This document shows positions 7,933 through 18,553 of a DNA stretch of 42,653 nucleotides, one piece after another; the stretch's first letter is position 1; the number at the start of each line of letters is the position of its first letter. Below the pieces are notes generated by a model. The model worked only from the letters and a program-made list of their open reading frames with translations. It did no database searches and was not told the DNA's origin. Source of the DNA: an uncultured Alphaproteobacteria bacterium. Lineage in GTDB: Bacteria; Pseudomonadota; Alphaproteobacteria; Rhodobacterales; Rhodobacteraceae. Made by a program: the position numbers and the translations under genes. The stretch is from NCBI GenBank assembly GCA_913031285.1, contig CAJWEI010000025.1:1-42653 (forward strand). The letters are read 5' to 3'.

Positions 7933-9753
7933 ATGGATTTGCGCAATATTGCGATCATCGCACACGTTGATCATGGAAAAACCACATTGGTGGACGAACT
8001 GCTAAAACAATCTGGAGCCTTTAGGGCAAATCAGGCAGTTGCAGAAAGGGCTATGGATAGCAACGATCTCGAACGGGAACGTGGTATAACCATCCTCGCC
8101 AAGGCCACCTCGGTCGAATGGAAAGGTGCGCGGATCAATATCGTGGATACACCCGGACACGCAGATTTTGGCGGCGAAGTGGAGCGAATACTCAGCATGG
8201 TAGACGGCGTTGTCTTGCTTGTTGACGCCGCTGAGGGAGCCATGCCGCAAACTAAATTTGTAACATCAAAAGCCTTAGCATTAGGTTTGCGCCCTATTGT
8301 AGTTCTCAACAAAGTAGATAAACCCGACTCTGAGTCAGACAGGGCCTTAAATGAGTGTTTTGATCTCTTTGCAGCCCTTGACGCTACTGAAGACCAACTT
8401 GATTTCCCACATCTTTACGCTTCAGGACGTTCAGGATGGGCGGATCATGAGCTAGATGGCCCAAGAAAGAATTTAGACGCTCTTTTCGACCTCGTCTTAA
8501 ACCACGTTCCAGCCCCCAAACAGCTTGCGCATCAAAACGAAGATTTTATGATGCTTGCGACAACACTCAGCAATGATCCTTTTGTTGGACGCATTCTAAC
8601 GGGACGAGTGGAAACAGGCCGGGTAAAGGTTGGAGCAACTCTTCAGGCACTTAGCCGTTCAGGTCAAAAAATCGAACAGTTCCGCGTTACGCGTATTCAA
8701 GCGTTCCGAGGGCTTGCACAGGCCGATATCGAAGAAGCATTCGCTGGTGATATTGTATCTCTAGCGGGCATGTCGAAAGCAACGGTTTCAGACACTTTAT
8801 GTGCTTTGGCCGTAGAGACAGCCCTCGAATCCCAGCCTATAGATCCGCCAACAATTACGGTGACATTTGGCATTAACGACAGCCCACTTGCAGGTCGTGA
8901 AGGTAAAAAGGTACAAAGTCGCGTCATTCGCGAACGTTTGTTTAAAGAGTCAGAAAGCAACGTCGCCATCCGCATAACAGATACCCCTACCGGCGAAGCC
9001 TTCGAAGTTGCTGGTCGGGGTGAACTTCAAATGGGCGTCCTGATCGAAAATATGCGCCGCGAAGGTTTTGAGCTGTCAATTTCGCGTCCTCAAGTATTGT
9101 TCCGCGAAGACGAAACTGGGGCGCGACTTGAGCCAATCGAAGAAGCCACAATCGACGTGGATGATGATTATACTGGCGCCGTCATCGAAAAGCTTACCGG
9201 CCCACGTAAAGGCGAGATGGTTGATATGCGTCCCGCCGGAGCGGGGAAGACGCGCATCGTTGCGCATGTACCCTCACGCGGATTGATCGGGTATCACGGT
9301 GAATTTTTGACGGATACTCGCGGCACAGGCGTTTTAAACCGAGTCTTTCATGAATGGGCACCATACAAAGGTACGATTGCGGGACGCCGCGCAGGTGTTT
9401 TAATTTCCATGGAAGATGGCGTTTCCGTCGCATATGCTCTCTGGAACCTAGAGGATCGGGGACGCATGTTCATTGGGGCTCAGGAAAAGATCTATCAAGG
9501 TATGATCATAGGCGAACACAGTCGCGAAAATGATTTGGAAGTAAATCCATTGAAAGGGAAAAAGCTGACCAATGTACGAGCATCCGGCAATGATGAAGCT
9601 GTCCGTCTGACAACTCACACTCAATTTTCGCTCGAAGAGGCGATTGCCTATATAAACGACGATGAGTTGGTCGAAGTGACGCCAGCGTCCATTCGGCTAC
9701 GGAAAAGGCATCTTGATCCGCATGAACGAAAGCGGATGAGTAAAACCTATTAA
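7933..9753 (+). CDS. typA: Ribosome-associated translational GTPase TypA/BipA
   Basis: Elongation-factor-like GTPase that binds the ribosome and supports 50S assembly and growth under cold or other stress. The 606-residue length is standard. GTPase motifs are in order: AHVDHGKTTL (P-loop, residues 10-19), RERGITI (switch I), DTPGHADFGGEVER (switch II), and NKVDKPD. Later domains show GRGELQMGVLIENMRREGFE and the C-terminal RGLIGYHGEFLTDTRGTGV followed by KKLTNVRASGNDEAVRL, typical of the family-specific C-terminal domain. It follows the mttB-like gene with a 120 bp gap containing a hairpin and is convergent with the DUF1330 gene. Confidence 0.97.
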   Translation: MDLRNIAIIAHVDHGKTTLVDELLKQSGAFRANQAVAERAMDSNDLERERGITILAKATSVEWKGARINIVDTPGHADFGGEVERILSMVDGVVLLVDAAEGAMPQTKFVTSKALALGLRPIVVLNKVDKPDSESDRALNECFDLFAALDATEDQLDFPHLYASGRSGWADHELDGPRKNLDALFDLVLNHVPAPKQLAHQNEDFMMLATTLSNDPFVGRILTGRVETGRVKVGATLQALSRSGQKIEQFRVTRIQAFRGLAQADIEEAFAGDIVSLAGMSKATVSDTLCALAVETALESQPIDPPTITVTFGINDSPLAGREGKKVQSRVIRERLFKESESNVAIRITDTPTGEAFEVAGRGELQMGVLIENMRREGFELSISRPQVLFREDETGARLEPIEEATIDVDDDYTGAVIEKLTGPRKGEMVDMRPAGAGKTRIVAHVPSRGLIGYHGEFLTDTRGTGVLNRVFHEWAPYKGTIAGRRAGVLISMEDGVSVAYALWNLEDRGRMFIGAQEKIYQGMIIGEHSRENDLEVNPLKGKKLTNVRASGNDEAVRLTTHTQFSLEEAIAYINDDELVEVTPASIRLRKRHLDPHERKRMSKTY

Positions 9754-9806
9754 TCCATACTTCAATCAAAAATAATTTAGATCAACAGACGGCGATTCCA
9801 TTTTGC

Positions 9807-10094
9807 TTATTCAGTGGTTTCCACGACCATCAACTCACGTTCAGCGGCGCCGCGCGCAAAATCAAGTGCTTCCTGGTATTCTTGGGATTTATAGCAGGTC
9901 TCTGCCGCCTCAACACTATCAAATTTTGCGACAACATTTCGCGGACGATCTGTTCCTTCCAACTGAACGTACCGCCCTCCCCGAGCGATGAATTTACCGC
10001 CGTGCTTCGCGATAGCTGGCCCTGCAAGGGCCGCATATTTACCGTAGGCTTCGTCGTCATGTATAGTGACATGGGCAATCCATAAAGCGGGCAT
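9807..10094 (-). CDS. DUF1330 family protein
   Basis: A 95-residue single-domain protein of the DUF1330 family, small ferredoxin-like-fold proteins with no proven function. The family signature is clear: ALWIAHVTIHDDEAYGKYA, then GGKFIARGGRYVQLEG, then RNVVAKFDSVEAAETCYKS and a closing EYQEALDFARGAAERELMVV. Its ATG shares one base with the alaS stop (TAATG), so it is almost certainly translated from the alaS transcript by coupling. No catalytic residues can be claimed. Confidence 0.9.
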   Translation of the reverse strand: MPALWIAHVTIHDDEAYGKYAALAGPAIAKHGGKFIARGGRYVQLEGTDRPRNVVAKFDSVEAAETCYKSQEYQEALDFARGAAERELMVVETTE

Positions 10095-12766
10095 TAATTT
10101 ACTCCTTCAATTATTTCTTCTGCCGCACGGATAGCTGCAACAGCTTGTGATATATCGTTACCGCCGCCACGCGCCATATCAGGACGCCCACCACCACCGG
10201 TACCACCTACTCGGGGAACGGCGGCTTTAACAAGATCAACAGCTGAAAGCCGGTCCGTCAAGTCTGCGGTAACGCCTGCGCAAACTGAAACTTTTCCATA
10301 AGTATCTGCAATCAACAATACAGCTCCAGATCCTAAACGTGACTTATATTCATCAATAAGTGCCGGTAAATCCTTACCAGACACACCCTTTAAAACCTGG
10401 GCTGTAAATTCAATGGCATTTATTTTCTTAGACTCCGTATCTCTACGAGTATCTGACGACCCACCCGCCATGGCCAAACCACGGCGTAACTGTGCGACTT
10501 CAATATTTAGTGCCTTACGTTCCTCCAATAGTGTTTTAACGCGTTCAGGGACATCGCTTGGCTGAACCTTTAGATCTGACGCAGCACTTGAAAGGAGGGC
10601 CATCCTCTCAGAAAGGTACTTATAAGCTGCTTCGCCTATAACAGCCTCTATTCGACGAACACCAGCGCTACTAGCCCCATCACTAGTGCTAATGAACATA
10701 CCAATATCGCCAGTTTGGCGAACATGAGTTCCACCGCATAATTCTAAAGAATAAGTGCTCGAATCATTGCCCTTGCCAGAACCGTCAAGTTGTCCCATCG
10801 AAACTACGCGCACTTCATCGCCGTATTTTTCACCAAAAAGCGCCTGAGCTCCTAATCCGCGCGCTTCATCAGGCGTCATAATTCGTGTTACAACTGGCTC
10901 ATTCTGGCGGATATATGTATTTACCTCGGCTTCGACCTGGCGCAGTTCCTCGTTACTCAACGGTTTAGAATGGCTAAAATCAAACCGCAACCGATCGTCA
11001 GTGTTTAGTGAGCCTCGCTGCACGACATGATCTCCCAAAGTGCGCCTTAATGCTTCGTGCAGTAAATGTGTCGCCGAATGATTTGCCCTTATGTTGGCCC
11101 GTCGCGCTTGATTTAGGCTAAGCAAAATAGTTGCGCCGACTTCAATATTGCCCTGCGTAATCTCAGCAAAATGCACAAAAATACCAGCAACTTTCTTTGT
11201 GTCTGTAATAAGTGCAGATATGCCCTCACCGCTCATTTGACCAGTATCGCCAATCTGACCGCCACTTTCAGCATAGAATGGAGTCTGGTTAAAAACAAAT
11301 TGTACAGTCTCTCCTTTCGCAGCAGTAGAGACCTCTTTTCCATCTTTAATAATCACCAAACACTGCGCCTCGGCTGCTTCAGTGTCATAGCCCAAAAACT
11401 CAGTTGCGCCATGGCGCTCTGCAATATCAAACCAAATCACGGAGTCCGCTGCTTCACCCGTTCCCGACCAAGAGGCGCGTGCCTTTGCTTTTTGCTCTGA
11501 CATCGCGGCGTCAAAACCTACCACATCAACAGCACGGCCTTTTTCGCGCAATGCATCCTGTGTCAGATCCAATGGAAAGCCATACGTGTCATATAGCTTA
11601 AAGGCAGTTTTACCCGGCAAATCAACGCCTTCATCAAGGGCGCTCAATTCGTCATCAAGCAATTTTAAGCCCCGATCAAGTGTCTGTTTGAAGCGCGTTT
11701 CTTCAAGCTGCAATGTTTCTTCAATTAATGATTGGGCTTGCCCAAGCTCCGGATAAGCCGCACCCATCTTACTGACCAAGCCAGGAACTAACCGGTGCAT
11801 TAAGGGATCTTTAACGCCTAAAAGATGTGCATGCCGCATCGCGCGTCGCATAATACGTCTCAGAACATAACCGCGCCCATCGTTAGAAGGCATCACACCA
11901 TCCGCCATCAAAAAGGAGGTTGAACGTAGGTGGTCTGCAATCACTCGATGATGCATTTTTCCCGGACCATCCGGTGCCCCGTCTGAGAAATCTGCACTCG
12001 TTTCAATCAAAGAGCGCATCACATCCGTATCATAATTATCGTGCTTACCTTGAAGAAGCGCACCGATGCGTTCTAATCCCATACCAGTATCAATCGATTG
12101 ATTTTCAAGATCTATCATGCGCCCATCATCGAACTTTTCGTTCTGCATAAAGACAAGATTCCAAATCTCTATAAAACGGTCACCATCTTCTTCAGGACTG
12201 CCCGGAGGGCCACCCCAGATGTGATCGCCGTGGTCATAAAAAATTTCCGTACAAGGCCCGCAAGGTCCGGTTGGACCCATCATCCAGAAATTATCGCTAG
12301 TATCGATACGAATTATTTTGTCTTCGCTAAAACCTGCAACTTTTTTCCAAATTTTTGCGGCTTCATCATCTGTATGATAAACTGTCACCAACAGCTTGTC
12401 TTTGTTAAGTCCAAATTCTTTGGTTAAAAGTTCCCAAGCAAACGGAATCGCGTCTTCCTTAAAGTAATCCCCAAAACTAAAATTACCCAACATTTCAAAG
12501 AAAGTGTGATGCCGCGCTGTGTAACCGACATTATCCAAGTCATTGTGCTTACCGCCCGCACGTACACATTTTTGTGATGTCGCGGCGCGCTTGTAACCGC
12601 GATTTTCAACTCCAGTGAACAGGTTTTTAAATTGGACCATACCAGAATTGACGAACATAAGCGTTGGATCATTACGCGGGATAAGCGGACTTGCTGATAC
12701 AACATGATGATCCTGTTTAGCAAAGTAATTTAAAAACGTGGACCGTACATCGTTTAACGAGGGCAT
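10094..12766 (-). CDS. alaS: Alanyl-tRNA synthetase
   Basis: Charges tRNA-Ala and clears mischarged Ser/Gly through its editing domain. The 890-residue length is typical. The N-terminal class II catalytic core starts [20 protein letters not shown] with [15 protein letters not shown] (motif 2 region) and [15 protein letters not shown]. The editing domain carries zinc ligands [12 protein letters not shown] and [13 protein letters not shown]. The glycine-rich C-terminal domain ends [17 protein letters not shown]. It lies downstream of recA on the same strand with a terminator between, so it probably has its own promoter in the 150 bp gap, and it is coupled to the DUF1330 gene behind it. Confidence 0.98.
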   Translation of the reverse strand: MPSLNDVRSTFLNYFAKQDHHVVSASPLIPRNDPTLMFVNSGMVQFKNLFTGVENRGYKRAATSQKCVRAGGKHNDLDNVGYTARHHTFFEMLGNFSFGDYFKEDAIPFAWELLTKEFGLNKDKLLVTVYHTDDEAAKIWKKVAGFSEDKIIRIDTSDNFWMMGPTGPCGPCTEIFYDHGDHIWGGPPGSPEEDGDRFIEIWNLVFMQNEKFDDGRMIDLENQSIDTGMGLERIGALLQGKHDNYDTDVMRSLIETSADFSDGAPDGPGKMHHRVIADHLRSTSFLMADGVMPSNDGRGYVLRRIMRRAMRHAHLLGVKDPLMHRLVPGLVSKMGAAYPELGQAQSLIEETLQLEETRFKQTLDRGLKLLDDELSALDEGVDLPGKTAFKLYDTYGFPLDLTQDALREKGRAVDVVGFDAAMSEQKAKARASWSGTGEAADSVIWFDIAERHGATEFLGYDTEAAEAQCLVIIKDGKEVSTAAKGETVQFVFNQTPFYAESGGQIGDTGQMSGEGISALITDTKKVAGIFVHFAEITQGNIEVGATILLSLNQARRANIRANHSATHLLHEALRRTLGDHVVQRGSLNTDDRLRFDFSHSKPLSNEELRQVEAEVNTYIRQNEPVVTRIMTPDEARGLGAQALFGEKYGDEVRVVSMGQLDGSGKGNDSSTYSLELCGGTHVRQTGDIGMFISTSDGASSAGVRRIEAVIGEAAYKYLSERMALLSSAASDLKVQPSDVPERVKTLLEERKALNIEVAQLRRGLAMAGGSSDTRRDTESKKINAIEFTAQVLKGVSGKDLPALIDEYKSRLGSGAVLLIADTYGKVSVCAGVTADLTDRLSAVDLVKAAVPRVGGTGGGGRPDMARGGGNDISQAVAAIRAAEEIIEGVN

Positions 12767-12865
12767 AGCTGGTTCTCTCTAAGGCAAAAAACTTCTATAC
12801 TTTGATTTATCCCTCCCTCGGGAGTATGTCCACCGCTCTAATGGGCAAAGAACTCTTGAAATACT

Positions 12866-12895
12866 TAAAAAGGCCACTCAATGCATAGCGGCCTT
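12866..12895 (-). terminator. Rho-independent terminator after recA
   Basis: On the minus strand the stem AGGCCGCT/AGTGGCCT (12887-12894 with 12871-12878, one wobble) is followed by a U-run (12867-12871). It lies about 25 bp past the recA stop and separates recA from alaS. Confidence 0.85.
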
Positions 12896-12920
12896 TAAAT
12901 AATTCCGACTATGAATGGAT

Positions 12921-13994
12921 TTAAGCTTCTAGTACGTCATCTTCTGTGGATGACAGCACATTGGGCATCTCAAAATCAAGACCGTGTGCTGCCCGAATTT
13001 TATCCTCAATTTGATAGGCTATAGATGCATTTTCCTTGAGGAAGACTTTAGCATTCTCGCGTCCCTGCCCAATCCGCTCGTCTCCATAGCTATACCAAGC
13101 CCCCGACTTTTCAACGACGCCAGCCTTAACCCCTAAGTCAAGCAATTCGCCATTCTTGGAAATTCCTTCACCGTACATTATGTCAAATTCAACCTGCTTA
13201 AACGGTGGTGCAACTTTGTTTTTAACAACTTTAACACGCGTAGCATTTCCAACCACTTCGTCTCGATCTTTGATTGCTCCAATCCGCCGAATATCTAAAC
13301 GAACCGAAGAATAGAATTTTAGAGCATTGCCGCCAGTCGTCGTTTCCGGACTACCAAACATTACACCAATTTTCATCCTGATTTGGTTGATGAAAATCAC
13401 CATACAGTTACTGCGACTAATCGAGCCCGTCAGTTTGCGCATCGCTTGGCTCATCAAACGCGCCTGTACTCCGACACTGCTATCTCCCATATCGCCTTCA
13501 AGTTCAGATTTAGGTGTTAGGGCTGCGACTGAGTCGACAACTATCATGTTCACAGCACCAGATCGGACCAGTGTATCCACAATTTCTAACGCCTGCTCAC
13601 CCGTATCTGGTTGGCTGATCAGTAACTCGTCAAGATCCACACCCAGCTTCTTGGCGTACTGTGGATCTAGCGCATGCTCGGCGTCAACAAACGCACATAC
13701 ACCACCAGCTTTTTGCTCTTCGGCGACACAATGCAGCGTCAGAGTGGTCTTGCCAGAGCTCTCGGGACCAAAGACTTCAATTATCCTCCCTTTCGGCAAA
13801 CCACCAATGCCCAACCCAATATCAAGTCCCAAAGAACCGGTAGAAGTCGCCTCAATATCTTTAATGACATTTTCGCCACCCAACTTCATAATCGAGCCCT
13901 TGCCAAATTGTCTTTCGATCTGCGCCAAGGCACTGTCGAGTGCTTTTTGCTTGTCGTCGTTTTTTTTACTAGTCATGGATAATAGATCTGCCAT
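12921..13994 (-). CDS. recA: Recombinase RecA
   Basis: DNA strand-exchange protein of homologous recombination and co-protease for LexA in the SOS response. The 357-residue product is complete. The Walker A motif is GPESSGKTT (residues 76-84), preceded by [38 protein letters not shown] follows, then Walker [19 protein letters not shown], the L2-region [17 protein letters not shown], and an acidic C-terminus [10 protein letters not shown]. It has an SOS box and a plausible promoter immediately upstream and its own terminator downstream. Confidence 0.98.
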   Translation of the reverse strand: MADLLSMTSKKNDDKQKALDSALAQIERQFGKGSIMKLGGENVIKDIEATSTGSLGLDIGLGIGGLPKGRIIEVFGPESSGKTTLTLHCVAEEQKAGGVCAFVDAEHALDPQYAKKLGVDLDELLISQPDTGEQALEIVDTLVRSGAVNMIVVDSVAALTPKSELEGDMGDSSVGVQARLMSQAMRKLTGSISRSNCMVIFINQIRMKIGVMFGSPETTTGGNALKFYSSVRLDIRRIGAIKDRDEVVGNATRVKVVKNKVAPPFKQVEFDIMYGEGISKNGELLDLGVKAGVVEKSGAWYSYGDERIGQGRENAKVFLKENASIAYQIEDKIRAAHGLDFEMPNVLSSTEDDVLEA

Positions 13995-14047
13995 TTTGTT
14001 AGGCCTTTCTTATTTCATAGCATTGCAATTTCGGCAATGATTGCTTT

Positions 14048-14062
14048 GTTCTTCTATTGTTC
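14048..14062 (-). promoter_or_regulatory. LexA/SOS box of recA
   Basis: GTTC-TTCTATT-GTTC (on the minus strand GAAC-N7-GAAC), an exact match to the direct-repeat LexA operator known in alphaproteobacteria. It lies 53 bp upstream of the recA start, next to the predicted -10, where LexA would block transcription. Confidence 0.85.
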
Positions 14063-14065
14063 TTA

Positions 14066-14094
14066 TTTATGGGGAAATATAATGAACAATTCAA
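14066..14094 (-). promoter_or_regulatory. Predicted recA promoter
   Basis: On the minus strand TTGAAT (14094-14089) is separated by 17 bases from CATAAA (14071-14066). The SOS box starts a few bases downstream, overlapping the expected transcription start. The spacing is ideal and the -10 is imperfect. Confidence 0.5.
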
Positions 14095-14754
14095 GAATTT
14101 TTTTCTAAAACTACTGTTATTATATATAATTAATTTACGAGCAGATTTAATTTGAGATTTAGAGAGGTACTGTAATTGTAAGTTTTTGCCGAAAAAACTT
14201 TTCTTTTTGAACATTTCGCCAAATCGCATCAACAATAATTAATTTCTAAGCAGGTTTAATACATATAAAATCGGCCTAATTTGATAAGAAACTATGCTAA
14301 TTATCGAGTTTATTTTGAAAAACTATCAAGGCAGTTGCTGGATTACAACATACGTTGGATTAGCTAAGCAGTCGGGACAGTTATCTCCATAGATAATCAT
14401 TACGATACATCTGTGCCTGTACACTTGGCATCAGCTGTAATCAGTTTGTCTCAGTTTATATAAAAGCAGAAGAACCAAGATATTCGCAGACCGAAAACCA
14501 AGTTGATTTTATTCAATCATCCAATGCAATATATGGTGTTAAGGCTTTGGTAATATATGCCGAATAGCCAGGGCTGCAAAAGTTTGTCTTGCAGCATTAA
14601 GGTCGATTACGACATTCACATTTTAAATGTATCACTCAAAATGCTCTTTAAACTGTCCCAAGAAATAAGGATAGAACTAAAAAAATATCGAAATCAAGTT
14701 TATCTTTTAAGAAGTATCGGATGCATTAAATTTTAAATAGTATGACATGACGCA
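14095..14754. other. AT-rich intergenic region between mltG and recA
   Basis: No supported gene. A short open minus-strand stretch near 14540-14625 reads NVVIDLNAARQTFAALAIRH, which has coding texture. It is only about 28 codons long with a GTG start and no ribosome-binding site, so it may be a remnant. The rest has stops in all frames and strongly AT-biased sequence. Confidence 0.3.
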
Positions 14755-15915
14755 TCAATTTTCCTCGGATTTTTTCCTTTGCGCTTCTATGTCACGCCAT
14801 TTGGCAACATTAATATTATGTTCTTTAAGCGTTTTGGCAAACGCATGGCCCCCAGTTCCATCAGCCACAAAGTAGACATAATCAGTATCTTCAGGATGCA
14901 ATGCGGCGCGTATGCTTTGCAGGCCTGGATTTGAAATGGGCGTGGGAGGTAAGCCTTTATTAAGATATGTATTCCAAGGTGTATTTTTGGTAAGTTCGCT
15001 CTTGTACAAACCACGTCCCAAACTGCGTTCGCCCTTGGTAATGCCGTATATAACAGAGGGATCGGTTTGCAGGGGCATCCCTTGATTTAACCGGTTTATA
15101 AAAACACTGGCTACTAAGCCTCGCTCACTTGACACCCCTGTCTCTTTCTCAATGATGGAGGCAAGAATAAGAACATCTTTCTCGTCAGTAAGCGGCAAGT
15201 CTTTTTCGCGACTTGCCCATTCATTTCTTACATCTGATATTTGAGCAGCCTGCATTTTAAACACGAGAGCAGTTCTATCGTCACCTTGTCGCACTTCGTA
15301 GCTATTTGGTGACAATGATCCTTCCAAAGGCATTTCCAGAACAGTTCCGCTTAGAATTTTGATTTGATTGATAGCTTCAACAACACGGTACGACGAAATC
15401 CCCTCTGCCAAGGTAATGCGGTAGCGCAAACCAGGTGTTTGTAATACTGCAGCAAATTCTGTCGGAGAACCTGTCACCAAATCGAAGCTCAACGTTTGTT
15501 TGAAACGCCTTGTCTCAGGATCCATTTCTCGGACTTGGACTTGCGTGGAATTTATTCCAACTTTGTAAACAACTTCTGCACCGCAGGTATTAGCGCCACC
15601 CTGAGTAATAGATAGCACAATAGACGCCATGGAGGCTTCTTTCTCGATCAAAAAATTACCAGCCTTGAGTTGACCTGTTTTGCCCTCATACTCAAGGCCT
15701 ATACGGAATATTGCAGCGCTAGTAATTGCAGCTCTTTTTACGAGATTTTCTGACACAGTCCGGATCTTACTGCCACTATCTACTCTGAGACAGATAGCTT
15801 CGCTTAAAGGGCCAGTGCTATAATATTGAGACTTTCCCCATATTGCTACTCCGCCCAAAAATAAAAGCATTAAACCTATGAGGTTAAAGGCATTTGAGGC
15901 CAGACTACGCCACAT
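14755..15915 (-). CDS. mltG: Endolytic transglycosylase MltG
   Basis: Membrane-anchored enzyme that cleaves nascent peptidoglycan and is thought to terminate glycan chains. The 386-residue protein has an N-terminal transmembrane anchor (about residues 9-27, FNLIGLMLLFLGGVAIWG), then a LysM-like region and the YceG catalytic domain. The ILASIIEKETG segment (residues 250-260) carries the conserved glutamate. VASVFINRLNQGMPLQTDPSV, GLPPTPISNPG and DYVYFVADGTGGHAF are family hallmarks. Its ATG shares one base with the fabF stop (TAATG), so it is translationally coupled to fabF, a common arrangement in alphaproteobacteria. Confidence 0.96.
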   Translation of the reverse strand: MWRSLASNAFNLIGLMLLFLGGVAIWGKSQYYSTGPLSEAICLRVDSGSKIRTVSENLVKRAAITSAAIFRIGLEYEGKTGQLKAGNFLIEKEASMASIVLSITQGGANTCGAEVVYKVGINSTQVQVREMDPETRRFKQTLSFDLVTGSPTEFAAVLQTPGLRYRITLAEGISSYRVVEAINQIKILSGTVLEMPLEGSLSPNSYEVRQGDDRTALVFKMQAAQISDVRNEWASREKDLPLTDEKDVLILASIIEKETGVSSERGLVASVFINRLNQGMPLQTDPSVIYGITKGERSLGRGLYKSELTKNTPWNTYLNKGLPPTPISNPGLQSIRAALHPEDTDYVYFVADGTGGHAFAKTLKEHNINVAKWRDIEAQRKKSEEN

Positions 15916-17174
15916 TAGTCAACTTTTCCAAAGGCGACACTAGCATTTGTTCCGCCGAAGCCGAAGGAATTTGATAAAGCAACACGTATATCGCGCTCAT
16001 GCTTTTTGTTAGCGGCAAGATTAATAGCTGTGTCAGTCGCGGGATTGTCCAAATTTATAGTTGGTGGGGCGACTTGATCTCGAATGGCAAGAATTGAAAA
16101 GATCGCCTCAATAGCTCCCGCAGCCCCCAAAAGATGGCCAGTTGCCGATTTTGTTGACGACATCGTCAACTTTGAAGCCGCATCACCCATCATCCTTTCC
16201 ACTGCCTCAAGTTCGATCACATCAGCCATAGTCGAAGTACCATGCGCGTTTATGTAATCCACATCGGATGGGACAAGACTTGCCTTTTTTAAAGCTGTGC
16301 GCATCGCTCGCTCACCACCTTCTCCTTTTTCTGATGGGGCGGTAATGTGATAGGCATCGCCAGACAACCCATAGCCTATAACTTCTGCATAAATCTTTGC
16401 ACCGCGTGAGGTGGCATGCTCGTATTCTTCCAGGACAACAATACCACTGCCCTCACCCATAACAAAACCGTCTCGATCTGTGTCATAAGGACGAGAAGCT
16501 GCACGTGGGTCTTCACTCCACTTTGTCGACAGTGCCTTACAAGCGTTAAATCCTGCGATTCCAATTTCAGAAATAGCGGCTTCAGCTCCCCCAGCAACCA
16601 TCACATCCGCATCATCAGTGATAATCAAACGCGCCGCATCTCCTATCGCATGTGCACCCGTAGAACAGGCTGTAACAACCGAATGGTTTGGTCCCTTAAA
16701 TCCGAAACGAATGCCAACTTGACCAGATATTAGATTAATGAGAGCGCCAGGAATGAAAAAAGGAGAAACCCGTCTTGGTCCACGCTCTTTCAAAAGAATG
16801 GCTGTATCAGCAATAGAATTCAAACCACCGATACCTGAGCCAATCAAAACACCTGTGCGCAGTCGACTTTCTTCGTCTTCAGGCTTCCAATCTGCATCAC
16901 AAACTGCTTGCTCTGCTGCGGCGATACCATAGAGAATAAAATCATCGACCTTGCGGCGCTCCTTTGGCTCCATCCAATCATCAGCCAAAAAAGTTCCATC
17001 AGTGCCATCACCAAGAGGCACCTCACAGGCGTATTTTGTCGCAACTCGATGTGCATCGAAACGGGTAATGGATGCAGCACCAGATTGCCCATCCAAAATG
17101 CGTGACCAGCTCTCTTCCACTCCGTTTGCCAGAGGGGTTACGAGCCCCAGACCGGTTACCACCACGCGACGCAT
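15915..17174 (-). CDS. fabF: 3-oxoacyl-ACP synthase II
   Basis: Elongating condensing enzyme of type II fatty-acid synthesis, joining malonyl-ACP to acyl-ACP. The 419-residue length is normal. The thiolase-fold catalytic triad is present: Cys170 in VVTACSTGAHAIGDA, one His in NAHGTSTMADVIE, and a second His in SATGHLLGAAGAIEA. The C-terminal NSFGFGGTNAS signature is intact. It lies 178 bp downstream of acpP, with a strong terminator between them, and overlaps mltG. Confidence 0.98.
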   Translation of the reverse strand: MRRVVVTGLGLVTPLANGVEESWSRILDGQSGAASITRFDAHRVATKYACEVPLGDGTDGTFLADDWMEPKERRKVDDFILYGIAAAEQAVCDADWKPEDEESRLRTGVLIGSGIGGLNSIADTAILLKERGPRRVSPFFIPGALINLISGQVGIRFGFKGPNHSVVTACSTGAHAIGDAARLIITDDADVMVAGGAEAAISEIGIAGFNACKALSTKWSEDPRAASRPYDTDRDGFVMGEGSGIVVLEEYEHATSRGAKIYAEVIGYGLSGDAYHITAPSEKGEGGERAMRTALKKASLVPSDVDYINAHGTSTMADVIELEAVERMMGDAASKLTMSSTKSATGHLLGAAGAIEAIFSILAIRDQVAPPTINLDNPATDTAINLAANKKHERDIRVALSNSFGFGGTNASVAFGKVD

Positions 17175-17300
17175 ACGCCTGCCCCTTTTTTATTATACTT
17201 ACATTCAGTTTTGCTATTAGCCCAAGTTATCCTGTGCCGGCAAGGAAAAGTGGCACCAAAAAATAAAAACCACAACATCATGTTGAGGCTTCCTATAATC

Positions 17301-17327
17301 AAAACCCCTGCTGACAACAGGGGTTTT
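17301..17327 (-). terminator. Bidirectional-type terminator after acpP
   Basis: A perfect 10 bp inverted repeat, AAAACCCCTG (17301-17310) with CAGGGGTTTT (17318-17327), with a seven-base loop. It gives a U-tract on either strand. It sits 25 bp beyond the acpP stop and before fabF, so acpP should be largely transcribed apart from fabF. Confidence 0.88.
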
Positions 17328-17352
17328 ATTCATTTTTTAAAATTTGATCTGC

Positions 17353-17586
17353 TTAAGATGCTTCATCAATAAATTTGACAGCATCCCCAAAAGTTTGAAT
17401 GTTTTCGGCTGCATCGTCCGGAATCTCGATACCAAATTCTTCTTCGAAAGCCATGACCAATTCAACAGTGTCAAGACTATCTGCGCCAAGATCGTCAATG
17501 AAAGACGCATTCTCAACAACTTTATCTTCTTCTACGCCAAGATGCTCTACAACAATCTTTTTAACACGTTCTGCGGTATCGCTCAT
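17353..17586 (-). CDS. acpP: Acyl carrier protein
   Basis: Carries growing acyl chains on a phosphopantetheine arm. It is 77 residues, acidic, and has the attachment Ser37 in [19 protein letters not shown]. It is flanked by 217 bp upstream and a strong terminator downstream, which suggests its own promoter and high, separate expression, as is usual for this abundant protein. Confidence 0.98.
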   Translation of the reverse strand: MSDTAERVKKIVVEHLGVEEDKVVENASFIDDLGADSLDTVELVMAFEEEFGIEIPDDAAENIQTFGDAVKFIDEAS

Positions 17587-17803
17587 TTAAAAGTCCTCAT
17601 ATTCGTAGGGCTTGCGCCCAGTTTCCGTAATCAAGGGGCGTTGGCCCATCCCTTAAGACAGGGCTGCCAGCCGTTGATAGTCTATCTCACAAGCACAAAT
17701 AGCGCTTACTGACCTAAGCGCCGCCTATATCACAGCTTTTGCGTTTGGCAAATGGTTTGGTGCTAAGAAAAAATACCATTAACTTTCTGCTTTTGTTCGG
17801 CTC

Positions 17804-18541
17804 CTAAAGCATCGCCATCCCACCGTTTACATGCATTGTTGTTCCAGTGAGATAACCGGCCTCACTGCTAGCTAGGTAAAGAACTGCTGCTGCAATCTCT
17901 TTTGCATCCCCCATCCTGCCGGCTGGAATTTGCTGCATTATCTTAGTTTGTTGATCATCATTTAATTTCTCGGTCATTGCAGTTGATATAAAACCCGGAG
18001 CGATCGCATTGACTGTAATTCCGCGACTAGCAACTTCGTAGGCAAGGGATTTAGACATTCCCACCATACCAGCCTTTGATGCTGCATAATTAGCCTGACC
18101 TGGATTACCCGTCACTCCGACAATAGAACTAATGTTTATAATACGCCCCCATCGCGCCTTCATCATACCGCGCAGCACACCTTTGCAAAGCTTCATGGTA
18201 GCCGTCATGTTGACATCAATGACGCTTTGCCATTCTTCATCAGACATCCGCATAAAAAGATTATCGCGCGTAATCCCCGCATTATTTACAAGAATATCAA
18301 CACCGCCCAAAACATCCATCGCCTGCTTAGGCAATGCATCAACAGACTGTTTATCACTAAGATTGCATAAAAGAACATGCACATTATCACCCAACTGAGA
18401 AGACAATTCTTCTAAAGGTCCACTTCGGGTCCCCGTCAAAGCGATATTTGCTCCAGCGCTGTGTAGCACTTTAGCAATAGCTCCACCTATTCCACCAGAG
18501 GCCCCTGTAATTAATGCATTTTTTTTACTTAGATCAAACAT
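17804..18541 (-). CDS. fabG: 3-oxoacyl-ACP reductase
   Basis: NADPH-dependent short-chain dehydrogenase that reduces 3-oxoacyl-ACP in each elongation cycle. The 245-residue product shows the cofactor motif TGASGGIGG (residues 12-20), NNAG near residue 86, the catalytic serine in INISSIVG (about 138-139), and YAASK with Tyr152 and Lys156. It lies 12 bp behind fabD on the same strand, so the two form an operon. AGGAACG provides the ribosome-binding site. Confidence 0.97.
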   Translation of the reverse strand: MFDLSKKNALITGASGGIGGAIAKVLHSAGANIALTGTRSGPLEELSSQLGDNVHVLLCNLSDKQSVDALPKQAMDVLGGVDILVNNAGITRDNLFMRMSDEEWQSVIDVNMTATMKLCKGVLRGMMKARWGRIINISSIVGVTGNPGQANYAASKAGMVGMSKSLAYEVASRGITVNAIAPGFISTAMTEKLNDDQQTKIMQQIPAGRMGDAKEIAAAVLYLASSEAGYLTGTTMHVNGGMAML

Positions 18542-18553
18542 AATCGTTCCTTA

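Noticed and set aside
13327-14040. Long open frame antisense to recA
   Set aside because: It is a shadow of the recA codon pattern and contains no independent motif or start signal.
13999-14235. 78-residue minus-strand frame upstream of recA
   Set aside because: It spans the recA promoter and SOS box and has Lys/Asn/Phe-rich composition expected of AT-rich non-coding DNA.
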